Assembly (NCBI GenBank): GCA_001600615.1
Contig: BCKK01000009.1
Location: 590,953-654,952, forward strand
DNA length: 64,000 nt
DNA from: Dioszegia crocea
Taxonomy: Eukaryota > Basidiomycota > Tremellomycetes > Tremellales > Bulleribasidiaceae
Direction of reading: 5' to 3'
Under the pieces are notes generated by a model. It saw only the letters and a program-made list of their open reading frames with translations. It did not search any database and had not been told where the DNA came from. Shown piece after piece: positions 55,193-64,000 of this stretch (positions are counted from its first letter, which is position 1; each line of letters opens with the position of its first letter). The translations under genes were made by a program, and so were the position numbers.

Positions 55193-55993
55193 ATGGGCAA
55201 GCAAAGCAAATCCAAGGGCCCTTCTTCCAGATCAGGCGTCAAGCCAAAGACCAGCAAGACCAGTCTTCTCAATCACACGAAGAATCCCGAGAATCGAAAC
55301 AAGCTATACCACCTCATCGTCGACAGGGGACTCGATGCGGGATTGCAATCTCTTGCGGATCAGGGTGTGAGTAACAGCAGAGAAGGTGTCCGAAATCATC
55401 TCTTGACAGATCCTCACAAAACTGACAATACACCTTATTTCGGTTACGATCTCACGAGTCCCTCTGGGAGGAGCAGGAAGTACCTCTTCTCTAACGACTC
55501 GACCGTCTCGGCGGATCAGCCAATCAGCCTCTTGGAATTCACGGCCATCGAAGCTCAGCGGGACAAGCTGTACTTGGTGATCGTGGATGAATATATCCCT
55601 GCCGGTCTGAAGTCACTTGCCCTTCAGGGCGTCAACTGCAACAGGGAAGCTCTCTGGGCCCACCTCCGCCAAGATCCTCACAAGCCCGGCAACACTCCTC
55701 AATTCCGTCGCGACCCTACCACCATCTCTTCCCGGAGCAAGAGATACCTCTTTCCTGAAGACCCAACAACCATGGCCGGCAATTCAACACCTGACACCTA
55801 TCCCGACGAAGAATCGCAGCTGCCGCAGGAGAGGAACGCGGGCCCTCTTTTGTACCTGGAAGATCCCGCAAACCTGGAACCTCGTACGTCCTACACTTAC
55901 TCAGTCATAGGAGACGATTCCAGCATCCCATCCAATGCCGAGCCGCAACCACACCAAAGTACTTTCGAGCATGCTTTCCAGCTCAACGGGTAA
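55193..55993 (+). CDS. Orphan protein with two tandem repeats of a roughly 75-residue unit
   Basis: Single exon, 266 residues, ATG at 55193. The basic start (MGKQSKSKGPSSRSGVKPKT) is followed by two copies of one unit spaced 264 nt apart. Unit 1: NKLYHLIVDRGLDAGLQSLA, DQGVSNSREGVRNHLL, DPHKTDNTPYF, SGRSRKYLF. Unit 2: DKLYLVIVDEYIPAGLKSLA, LQGVNCNREALWAHLR, DPHKPGNTPQF, SSRSKRYLF. The unit resembles a small helix-turn-helix-like fold (helix AGLxSLA, turn QGV, helix REALxxHL, basic wing KRYLF), but that is a guess from spacing. The C-terminal 90 residues are disordered. The pattern suggests a DNA-binding protein without showing it. Confidence 0.7.
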   Translation: MGKQSKSKGPSSRSGVKPKTSKTSLLNHTKNPENRNKLYHLIVDRGLDAGLQSLADQGVSNSREGVRNHLLTDPHKTDNTPYFGYDLTSPSGRSRKYLFSNDSTVSADQPISLLEFTAIEAQRDKLYLVIVDEYIPAGLKSLALQGVNCNREALWAHLRQDPHKPGNTPQFRRDPTTISSRSKRYLFPEDPTTMAGNSTPDTYPDEESQLPQERNAGPLLYLEDPANLEPRTSYTYSVIGDDSSIPSNAEPQPHQSTFEHAFQLNG

Positions 55994-56140
55994 TTTGGCA
56001 GAACCGAGTGAGGAGTAGAGGACTCAGGAATGACCAAATCAACGATAGAGCTCATTTATATGCATGTGATGTATGTATGCACGGGGGTGAGTTGCATGCT
56101 GGCCATATACACAAACACGTCAGAATCCGTGCCCCTCATC

Positions 56141-56737
56141 TTACCCCAGGTGGATACCAAGGCCGTCACCCGAACGCCCTAACGCACCGAGCCCAGCGTA
56201 AACATCAATATCACGGCTCGCACCAGTCCAGATCGCACCTTCCTCTCCGTCCCAAACACGCTTGCAATCCTCCCCAGCGAAGACCATACCCACCAACTCA
56301 TCCGCCGTGTAGTGATACGCTGATTCCTTCTCGTGGTCTCCGAGGAGACCTCGGAATGCCATAGCAAAGTAATTCCTGCTTCCTGCTGAGCTCTTTGTGA
56401 GTTCCCCGGTGGCGCCGTATGTCGGCATGCTCAACATGTGGGCGTCCCAATTAGCCAGCGCTGACTCTTTGTCTGGCCCCAGAGTGTTCTGGAGTGCATC
56501 ATTGAACATCGTCAGACCCTTCACCACCCAATCATGCTTCGGCTTCGTCGCGGAAAAGTATTCCGTGGAGTCCCTCAATTGGTTGTCCGTGAGCTTGTAG
56601 GGGGGGGTGGAGATTGCAGGGACGGTTGATTCGAAGTCGAGGTCGATGGTGTAGTAGGCGCGGATATCAGTTGGTGTATTGTCGACTGCAGGGGTGGGCG
56701 GGGTATGCTTATTACGATGCTTCTGTGGTGGCGCCAT
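56141..56737 (-). CDS. Hypothetical protein, single exon, 198 residues
   Basis: Not recognised. ATG chosen at 56737, because the open frame upstream continues without family support and the start MAPPQKHRNKH resembles the neighbouring orphan at 54331. The middle looks folded: RAYYTIDLDFESTVPAIS, TDNQLRDSTEYFSATKPKHD, WVVKGLTMFNDALQNTLGPD, ALANWDAHMLSMPTYGATG, RNYFAMAFRGLLGDHEKES, ADELVGMVFAGEDCKRVWDG. No signal peptide or membrane span is evident. It is transcribed toward the orphan at 55193 (convergent, 147 bp apart). Confidence 0.55.
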   Translation of the reverse strand: MAPPQKHRNKHTPPTPAVDNTPTDIRAYYTIDLDFESTVPAISTPPYKLTDNQLRDSTEYFSATKPKHDWVVKGLTMFNDALQNTLGPDKESALANWDAHMLSMPTYGATGELTKSSAGSRNYFAMAFRGLLGDHEKESAYHYTADELVGMVFAGEDCKRVWDGEEGAIWTGASRDIDVYAGLGALGRSGDGLGIHLG

Positions 56738-57569
56738 GGTGAGATATGTGATCGAGACGAAGTTGCAGCTTGGAAAGTATTGGATCTCGAATTGAGAAGG
56801 GATATAGGAAGATATGCGGTGGAGCTGCGTGCAGGATGAACTGAGCAACGTGCAGCCTCTGGAGAGTTGAGGAGTTGAGTGCGCGTGGATGAGTAGTCCC
56901 GCTGGCGACGGGAGTGAGGGCGACGGAAGTTGGATGTAATCCGAGGGAAGTGCGTGTGTGATGCGCGATCGGATCTGTTGGTGAGCACGCAAAATGCAGG
57001 GGAATCGAGGGATAAGACGGAAGGGTGGATGGTCGGATTATATGGGCAGGCGAGACTCTCGCCGACGAGCCGGTTTATCGCTCAAGGGGGAAGTATCAAT
57101 GGTCAGTGTAAGCTATGCGAAGCTGCGACACGTCAGAGAGACTTTAAAGATTCGGAATCTGGGTCGTACTGTGTGACCGTGAACGGTGGTCGAAAGGAAT
57201 CAAAACTCTGACGCGTCAGAGATAGAAAGTCCTTTGACCCCTCCCCCGGATGCCGATCCTTGATGCGTACTGCGAGACCCCCAATAGGCCGACGCTTCTC
57301 GGACATCCGGCTAGTCACACGGAGCGCCACGAGTCGGGTTTAGTCGGGATATCGATGTCACTGTAAATTACGGTTGAGCCTATATCAGTATCGCCGTCAG
57401 TCCTAACGTGATACATCGCACGCATGATGATGAAATGCTAACTCCTGAAAATACAAATGACCGATATGTCCCCGTTCCCTCGACTCTGATCCCCTTGCCT
57501 CTTTGAATCTGCCCACCATGATACCCGGAAATGGCGAATGATCCTATCCACACCCCACCCGCCACGTCG
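56738..57569. other. Intergenic region, no supported gene
   Basis: About 830 bp between two minus-strand genes. No gene, repeat or strong site seen. Confidence 0.4.
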
Positions 57570-58907
57570 CTATAGGAAATACTCGTGCATGACTGGACGC
57601 TTTTGCGGTATTGTCCGAGCGTCGGCTGGAGCGCATTCGAAGACTTTGTATTCTTGCCGTAGATTTTCGTCTAGCTCGAGCTGAGATATCAGCTTTGCAC
57701 AAGTTACGAAAATGCAGGACTTGACTGAGCTGAAGAGCACTCTTGTGGTGTTAAGTGGTTGGAGAGAAGAGAAACTCACAACTGAAGCTGTATTTCCACA
57801 TCGATAGCAGTAGTTGGGCGCACTCCAGACTGTTACGATTTTACGATCAAACATTAACTGCCAGAGTCAGCACAGTCCAATAGAAGGAAATCGCTCCCCA
57901 GACCCAGAACTCACTTTGAAACCCTCCATTACCAGCTGATGCGCTCTCGCTATCAATTCAATGTCATTATTGTGGTTAAACTGTTCCACCACGTCAGAGC
58001 CAAATAGGAATCCGGCCCCTCGAGGAGACATTCCCCAGCTTTGTATTTCTACAGCGTCAGCTCATCGCAAGCATGAATAACAGCGTCAACAAAGCTCACC
58101 GTCCGGATCTGACCATAGCAAATCGCACATTGGCCCCTCGTGCGGCACCTCCTGCTTCCGATCTATAGATCTTATCTGGTTCTATCAGCTGATGTCCATT
58201 GAAGAGTCACGTTTGCCAGCTAAACACACCTGATCTAACCTCGCGACCTGCGGACTCAACCCCCCATGTACACAGAATACCCGTCCATCCACCACCGCCC
58301 CCAAACTTAGATAATCAAAGACATCACAGCAATACCGCCAGACATTCCCCGATCCGTATTTCCGCTGACATTCGTCGTAGAATCCGTAGACCTGGGTGAT
58401 TTGGCGTGATTCATGATTTCCCCGAATGAGCGTTATGCGATCTGGATAGCGGACTTTCAGGATGAGGAGTAGGAGGAATGTCTCGACTGAGTAAAAGCCA
58501 CGATCGACAAAATCGCCTATGAGGTTAGCTATGAATGTGACACTTCAATCTACATCGCGAGCTTACCCATGAAGATGTAGCTGGTATTTGGGCAGTCACC
58601 CCCAACCTTGAACAGCTCTTGAAGGTCAAAGAATTGCCCGTGGATATCTCCACATATCTATGATGGTGTCAGCTAGTGTCTTGAGGTGCTACATCTACAA
58701 CGGAGCTCACCGTTACCGGACTGTCCACATATTGGACGTTTCCTTCCTCCATTAAGATTTCCTTCGCTCTGGTGCAGATGTCCTTCACCACAGACTCAGG
58801 GATGATCTCGCATCTCCGCAGCTGCTCAATCTGTCTAGCAACCCATCAGCAACGTCCTCCAAGAGCCCAAGCCAATTATGGACTCACTTGTCCAGGTCAG
58901 ACGACAT
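57570..58907 (-). CDS. PPH3: Protein phosphatase 4 catalytic subunit (PP2A-like)
   Basis: Ser/Thr phosphatase that dephosphorylates DNA-damage targets such as gamma-H2A in yeast. The start exon is 58888-58907 (20 nt) and the stop is at 57570. The PPP-family motifs occur in order: [12 protein letters not shown] (GDxHG), [11 protein letters not shown] (GDxVDRG), [12 protein letters not shown] (GNHE), FCVHGGLSP, then RAHQLVMEG and [13 protein letters not shown]. The start [15 protein letters not shown] and the segment [20 protein letters not shown] match PP4 rather than PP2A, PP6 or PP1. The C-terminus ends YFL with the leucine methylated in this family. The intron before the last exon is about 95 nt. 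Divergent from the nucleoporin gene. Confidence 0.94.
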
Positions 58908-59257
58908 GATTCGGCGAGGATGATTTCTTTCCGCCGGACCGGCTTAGGTCCGCTACTACCGAAGCTCCTATGATTCGATTCTGGATGTATTTTCTGGTGC
59001 GGGTGAGGCAGACCAGCCAGAAGCTATCCGTGAGTCGGGCGAGGGTATTGGCCAGTGCCACTGATGCAATGTATGAAGGACAAGTGAGGAATTCAGAGCA
59101 AATGCAAAAGTTAGGTGGCAACAACAAACGGCTCCGCCGGAACCAGATCGGGCTCAGGTCACGTGTAAGTTACGTAAAGCTTCCTCCCGATGAGCGTCCA
59201 AGCAGCACCAAATACCTGCGCTATACATCACTTTCCCTCTCAGACTGCAAGGTCATC
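58908..59257. promoter_or_regulatory. Divergent promoter of PP4 and nucleoporin: E-box and TTACGTAA
   Basis: A 350-bp shared promoter. CACGTG lies at 59160-59165, preceded by T (TCACGTG), and TTACGTAA at 59170-59177, so an E-box and a bZIP-type half-site pair lie five bases apart. Both are about 90 bp before the nucleoporin ATG. Confidence 0.45.
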
Positions 59258-60904
59258 ATGTCCAAGTAAGTACTCATAGAGAAGGGAAATCATAGAAGAG
59301 ATGGCTGACTATCCCCTCCAGCTTTTCATTCGGCGCATCGACCAGCGGTCAACAGCAGCAGCAACAACAATCCATCCCCTCATTCTCATTTACTGGCGCG
59401 ACTGCTCCAGTGACGCCAGCATTGGGTAGCGCGCCTGCTCCCTTTTCGTTTGGAGCGCCTGCTGCGTCGGCTCAGAACTCTCAACCTGCCGGAGGGTCGT
59501 CGCTTTTCGGCGCACCTCAACAGCAACAGCAAGCGGGACAGACGGCAGGAGGATTCTCGTTCGGCGCTAAGCCTGCACAGACACCCGTAAGTTTCCAGTT
59601 CGCCTGTGTGCCGGACGCGAGCTCATACCATAGGCCGCTGGACCTGGACTTTTCGGTCAATCGACAAATACCGCTCAACCGTCAACTGGACTATTTGGTC
59701 AGAGCCAACCAGCTGCCAGCGGAGGCGGGGGATTGTTTGGTCAATCGCAACAGCAACAGCAGCAACCACAGCAGACCTCGAGTCTCTTTGGTCAACCCCA
59801 GCAACAACAGCAACCATCAGGAGGCGGGCTATTCGGCCAAAGTAATCAACAACAATCAACCCCTGGCGGCGGTCTGTTTGGTCAAAGTCAATCGCAGCAG
59901 CCAAGCACATCACTGTTTGGCGGGCTGAACCAATCTCAGAATCAGCAACAGCAGCAGTCATCGACTCTTGGTCAGAGTCAGAATGGTTCACAGGGTGGGA
60001 TGAGCAAGACAAGCAAGTTTTCGGAACTGCCCGAAAATCAGCAAAAGCAGATTGAACAGCTCGAGTGAGTTGCTCATTCTTGAAAGCCCCTAGGCCTCTC
60101 AGCTGATATATCAGTTCGTGGATAAAGCAACAGAAAGTCGCTGGACAGGGTATCAACACGGAAGATCTGGGCAAGGCGATTTGGCGCACTACGACAGATA
60201 TCAAGTCATGTACCGAGGTCAGTTGCTGAATTCCTGAATATGGGCCAAGCTGACCATACAGGAATCTTCAACCCTGACCCGGGCTATACAAGATACCGCT
60301 CAAGCCATCACTTCTTTACAATCCCGATTCGTCATAGAGGAAGAGGACACTCGGCGCCTGGCGGAGATTTGGGAGACGTACAAGGCGGTGGATGGTCGTC
60401 CGGGGGCTTTGAGAGTGGCAGGGCATAAAGAGTGGCCTGGAGAGTTCTTTGGCAGGGTATCGAGGGGTCTGGAAGAGCGCGTTGGGAGATATAGAGCTAC
60501 GATATCGGTAAGTTTTGGTTCTCAAGGGAGACTTGGGCATTTGCTGATGTCGTAGCAATTGAACCGGGTCGTTGCTGGTTTGGCAAATGAGTCTGAGACA
60601 CCTTCACAGCATGGTCAGTTTAGTCCTAATGCTACGGTGTGGCACCCAATAACTGATACCTCAGCCATTGCTCAGACAATACATAACCACCAAAACGCCC
60701 TAATTACCCTCGCCGCTCAGTTGGAGAGTCTATCAATCAGGATGAATGGGCTGAAGGGGGCTTACGCGTAAGCTATGACAGCCTCGTCTACGTCAGGATC
60801 AAGCTAATTATTACAGGCAAGATTACAGGGACCGAACAAACTCCATGAGAGATCCGTTCGAGGTCGCGCGGGAGGATAAGGGGTTACCGCCTGTACGGGC
60901 TTAG
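59258..60904 (+). CDS. NUP49: FG nucleoporin Nup49/Nup58 family
   Basis: Channel nucleoporin of the Nsp1 complex in the nuclear pore. The first exon is 59258-59265 (ATGTCCAA); the stop is at 60902-60904. The N-terminal third is full of FG/GLFG-type repeats with long Gln runs (LFGQSQQQ, GGGLFGQS, FSFGA). The C-terminal coiled coil begins KFSELPENQQKQIEQLESWI and continues AIQDTAQAITSLQSRFVIEE, GEFFGRVSRGLEERVGRYRA, ALITLAAQLESLSIRMNGLK, DPFEVAR. These match the vertebrate Nup58 helices and the yeast Nup49 role more closely than Nup54/57. About 470 residues. Its promoter is shared with PP4. Confidence 0.92.
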
Positions 60905-61073
60905 GCTATTGATGCACGCCCTGAAGACGCGTCATAGCTGACCTAGACTCGAGACTGTAGTGCGGATCCAATCATCTACACAGCTTACATGTTGGCCAGG
61001 CAACTCTATGCTAATACATGTCTACACAGATCGTCATCTCAAAATCTCAGCAATGCTCTCGCTCGACTCGAGC

Positions 61074-62417
61074 TCAACCCCCTCCTCGTCCAGGACTATG
61101 CTTGGCTGACACACTCTTCTTCCGCCTCAACCCATCATCACCATCATCCTGGATGGACAGTTTTGCAATCCGAGCGAGAGGCGAATTGACAATCGGTGAA
61201 TGAGCCTGACCGGCCTGCACGGAGAGTCGCCTCTGTCTATTCGCACCCGACCCATCTCCACCTCGCGTACTCCGGCCCGAGCCCGACCGCTTCAGCCCAG
61301 CCACAGTGCCTGGAGGGCTACCGGAACACCCCGAGCATTCTTCGCCGGGCAAGACGAAACTTGTCCGTCTGGGTCTCGTCCGATCTTCTACCGATCCAGC
61401 TCTATCTCGAGCTCTACCCCTCTCCTGATCCACCTTCTGCGCCTTGCTGCCATCCGACCCCGCCCCTCCCCCACCTCCAGCAGAAGCGGGATGCAGAAAC
61501 GACACTACCGAAGGAACCAAACCCGGAGTCAACCTGGCGTGATTCTGCCAGCTTGATGGAGCCTGTCTCCATCCCTGACTCCCGGAAGCTCCACCAGGCA
61601 TCAACCCCAAACCCATCCCAATAGCCTCAGGCGTCCGACCAAGTCTACCCGCTGTAGAGGTGGGATCAGGCATATGACCCATATGTTCCCTACCTTGACT
61701 TCCATTCCACCCTTCGTCCACTCGGCCTATACCTCCTTGCCCGAACGAGCTGGCCATACTTCCCATTACCGAACCGGGTACGGCCCAACCTTGAGCAGAG
61801 ACGAGGGATCCGCGATGAGCCACGGGAATAGGGATTGAGGCGGTGTATGAGTGGCCGGCGACGGATTGGTTTGGATGATGTGAGCGTAGTGATGCGACGG
61901 GGTGAAAGGGGGAGCCTGTTTGATCGTGAGCCATCCGATCAGCCTTTTCACTTCCTGGCATATAGGCCTCTCCGGCGTATGGCGCGTAGACATTCCGGAC
62001 ACCGTTAGGGAGGCATTTGTTGGGTTGGGAATCTTGAGCGTGGGGGTTGAAGATGGGCATAGGCATGGGCATCATTATGAGACTGGGAGGGGCGGGCTGG
62101 GGAAGAGAGGGATGGCCGAGGAAGGGCGGAGGGTGATCACAATGGGAGTGGGAGTGGGAGTGGGAAGATGGGGCGTGATGCTGCGGGATTTGGCTATGTG
62201 TATGATGAGATTGAGCAGAGGTGGGGTGGATGGGATAAGACTGATGTAGTGCTGAATGGGGTTGATGCTGATATTGGTGTAGACCCATATTCATTCCTGG
62301 TCTCTGTCCGCTAGGACTTTCGCCACCGAACATCTTAGCGAAGACCGTGGGGTGTTCAAGCGCAATGGGGAATTGCTGGGCGTAGCGATAAGGAGCTGGA
62401 GTGAGCTCGGTCGGCAT
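61074..62417 (-). CDS. Low-complexity His/Ser/Pro/Gly-rich hypothetical protein
   Basis: Single exon, 447 residues. The short N-terminal block PAPYRYAQQFPIALEHPTVF could be the only conserved part. Then come His/Gln-rich repeats (SHSHSHSHCDHPPPF), Met/Pro runs (IMMPMPMPIFNP), Gly/Ser stretches and a basic, phosphorylation-prone C-terminus (RTRPRRTSFVLPGEEC, KRSGSGRSTRGGDGSGANR, SPIVNSPLARIAKLSIQDD). The repeats are visible in DNA as gtgggagtgggagtgggagt (about 62145-62163). No domain recognised. The RRxS and SP sites suggest a kinase target, possibly a scaffold or transcription regulator. The upstream region has no further exon I could support. Confidence 0.65.
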   Translation of the reverse strand: MPTELTPAPYRYAQQFPIALEHPTVFAKMFGGESPSGQRPGMNMGLHQYQHQPHSALHQSYPIHPTSAQSHHTHSQIPQHHAPSSHSHSHSHCDHPPPFLGHPSLPQPAPPSLIMMPMPMPIFNPHAQDSQPNKCLPNGVRNVYAPYAGEAYMPGSEKADRMAHDQTGSPFHPVASLRSHHPNQSVAGHSYTASIPIPVAHRGSLVSAQGWAVPGSVMGSMASSFGQGGIGRVDEGWNGSQGREHMGHMPDPTSTAGRLGRTPEAIGMGLGLMPGGASGSQGWRQAPSSWQNHARLTPGLVPSVVSFLHPASAGGGGGAGSDGSKAQKVDQERGRARDRAGSVEDRTRPRRTSFVLPGEECSGCSGSPPGTVAGLKRSGSGRSTRGGDGSGANRQRRLSVQAGQAHSPIVNSPLARIAKLSIQDDGDDGLRRKKSVSAKHSPGRGGG

Positions 62418-63551
62418 GGTTTGCTGTTCGGATATGAACAGTGATGTAGGGATTGGAGGTGGTCAGATGGAGGAGTGTGGTATGGGCCCGGGCGTGTTCT
62501 GGCGAAAGGGGGTCAAGGGGCACGGGGGCGCTGGACGAAAGGACGGGACTAGAGCGGATTAGGGGGTTGATGGGTAAAAGGATGGTAAGCTGACGAATAG
62601 GCAGGTGACGTCAGGGCTAGTTCAACTGAGTTGTGGGGTGGATCTGAAAGGTAGGCGGTAGGATTTCGAGTTTTGGTCTCGGCGCTTTGACCGTACTGTC
62701 AAATCTCTTGGTCGTTTTCCTGTCCCGACTCTACTGATGGGAAGATCCTTCTACTTACGCGTTAGATTCGTACTCGGGCTGACATAGGGATCCCGGATCA
62801 AGAAGAAGCTGAAGATCAGGATTCGAAACGAACATACGACGGAGAAAGCTTATCAAAGGAGAAGATGAGGATGGTTCAGTCAGGCTCTGCATCCGTCTGT
62901 ATTCCGAGAATGGATTCCGCGTGAGGATGTCAGAGAATGCGAAAGGGAGTAAGGAAGAGATGCAGCTCGACATTTGTTTGACCTTCTTACCCCTTTACAG
63001 CGATGTGTTCTGATGATTTTCTTTCGCCTGTTACACGCTGGATCAAGGCCTGACCCCTTGAAGGTGAAGGGTTACACTTGTGTTGGGTGCTCATATCGTG
63101 TTTGACAGGTTGACTGTCTTGACAGAAGCTGATCAGGTTCCGATTTCTGAACTTCTTAAGCTTCTCTCTCAATTTTCGCCACCATCCCTCCTACGTCTTA
63201 AAGCTTGATAACTTGAATATCGCCACCGATCACATTATCACCTACTCCATCGTCTACTGGAACATTACCCAGCTTTCACCTTACAGCAACAATCACTTTG
63301 ACCATACCATCCTCGCAATGTCCATCGCTGACATCAATCTGACCAAGCTCACTTTGGTGTGGACGGGTGACCCAAGGGGCCCCACCCTGCCCCCCGAGGT
63401 GGACGAGGCCCGAGGATCGCAGTCGATTCAAGCTGTCGCATTTAGCCTGAGTTCAACTTGTAATAAATCACTCACGAACTCCTGAGACGGCGCCAGTGAA
63501 ATCGGCAGCTTCCAACCAGACGAACTGTGCTTCACCTCCCGCTCACATCTG
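62418..63551. other. Intergenic region; only weak short open frames
   Basis: About 1.1 kb. A 72-codon minus frame (62755-62973) and a plus frame from ATG 63319 (about 55 residues, MSIADINLTKLTLVWTGD) are the best candidates, but neither has splice or family support, so I do not call them as genes. Confidence 0.35.
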
Positions 63552-64000
63552 CTACTCAATGCTGATCCTACTCGATTCCTGCAAGTCAAGCGCCATCTGC
63601 ACCCAATCTATAGCCGAAAATTCCTCGTCGGTGAACTCAGTATACAGTGCCGGTATGTATTGACAATCCTCGGATGCGATAGTCGGAGATTCTATTGAGC
63701 TCGTTGATTGTGTGGCAGGAACATCTGAGGCGTCTTGTCGAGCTCTTACCGAAGCGCTAGCCTGTGAACTTTTCGGCCGTTTCCGTGGCTGTCTTCCAGG
63801 CTTACGCGCGCAAGAGTCGGACAAGAGCTCGATGTCGCCGAGCTCATGATCGTTCGTATACTGCGGATTGTTCGGATCGATAGCATCGCGAAAGAAGATC
63901 TTGACGTTGCGCCCAGACCCATCCTTGATGTGTTGTAATCGCTGTATGATATGCATGAATACCAACAGAGAATGTTCTAGACATCAAGAAGGCGAGAGAC
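63552..64000 (-). CDS. Partial hypothetical protein, 3' end
   Basis: The last exon of a minus-strand gene whose 5' part lies beyond the right edge. The frame is open from about 63980 (an acceptor-like CTAG occurs near there) to the stop at 63552. Residues: MHIIQRLQHIKDGSGRNVKI, FFRDAIDPNNPQYTNDHELG, a basic nuclear-signal-like KPGRQPRKRPK, a Ser/Ala-rich linker, then YTEFTDEEFSAIDWVQMALD with an acidic amphipathic end. An acidic tail with aromatic and leucine residues after a basic patch is common in transcription factors, but I cannot identify the family. Could also be a complete short protein starting at the internal ATG near 63954. Confidence 0.5.

Noticed and set aside
62755..62973. Small minus frame of 72 codons
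   Set aside because: Ser-rich, no homologue in the window, no supporting signals.
63319..63485. Possible short plus gene starting MSIADINLTK
   Set aside because: Plausible leader and ATG, but only about 55 residues with no continuation that I could splice convincingly.
1..64000. CRISPR arrays, prokaryotic operons, complete transposons or viral genes
   Set aside because: No regularly spaced repeats, no transposase, integrase or reverse transcriptase motifs, and all architecture is that of a fungal nuclear genome.

Overview
This is a stretch of a fungal nuclear chromosome. The best match is a basidiomycete yeast of the Tremellomycetes (the broad Cryptococcus/Kwoniella/Saitozyma group). The evidence is a very high density of short introns (mostly 30-60 nt, GT..AG, with CTGAC/CTGAT/CTAAC branch sites a few bases before the acceptor), compact intergenic spaces, a tRNA gene with an intron after position 37, and the protein families present. 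I found no CRISPR array, prokaryotic operon or intact transposon. Exon models were built by eye from donor/branch/acceptor signals plus reading-frame and family continuity, so single boundaries may be off.

Layout: (1) 1-8338 minus: one giant multi-exon gene running off the left edge (N-terminal membrane anchor, very long charged coiled coil, about six membrane spans, further C-terminal domain). (2) 8739-10895 plus: TKL/LISK-like protein kinase with a C-terminal C1-like zinc module. (3) 11089-13182 minus: secreted GH16 beta-glucanase in about 18 tiny exons. (4) 14855-24187: three paralogous F-box-like genes on the plus strand, interleaved with a 1-acylglycerol-3-phosphate acyltransferase (minus) and a glia-maturation-factor/Aim7 gene (plus). 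(5) 24871-31299 plus: an orphan, a coiled-coil/SANT protein and the beta subunit of a clathrin adaptor. (6) 31897-36981 plus: two F-box/leucine-rich paralogues flanking a tRNA-Lys(UUU). (7) 37322-44411: an orphan packed with sumoylation consensus sites, a duplicated-domain gene with an apparent frameshift, and a four-member tandem array of a lineage-specific family. (8) 44745-53516: a Gbp2/Hrb1-like two-RRM protein, FAD synthase and Mediator subunit MED14. (9) 53747-56737: three orphan genes. (10) 57570-62417: protein phosphatase 4 catalytic subunit and nucleoporin Nup49/Nup58 sharing a divergent promoter, then a His/Ser/Pro-rich orphan. (11) The right edge holds the 3' end of an unidentified minus-strand gene.

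The conserved genes cover vesicle coats, transcription, nuclear transport, signalling, lipid and cofactor synthesis. They do not form a single pathway; this is ordinary gene-dense euchromatin. The unusual material is the lineage-specific part: the tandem array at 39.9-44.4 kb with a shared N-terminal motif and two kinds of C-terminus, the three-gene F-box family with damaged or unusual N-termini, the SUMO-motif protein, and the giant membrane/coiled-coil protein.
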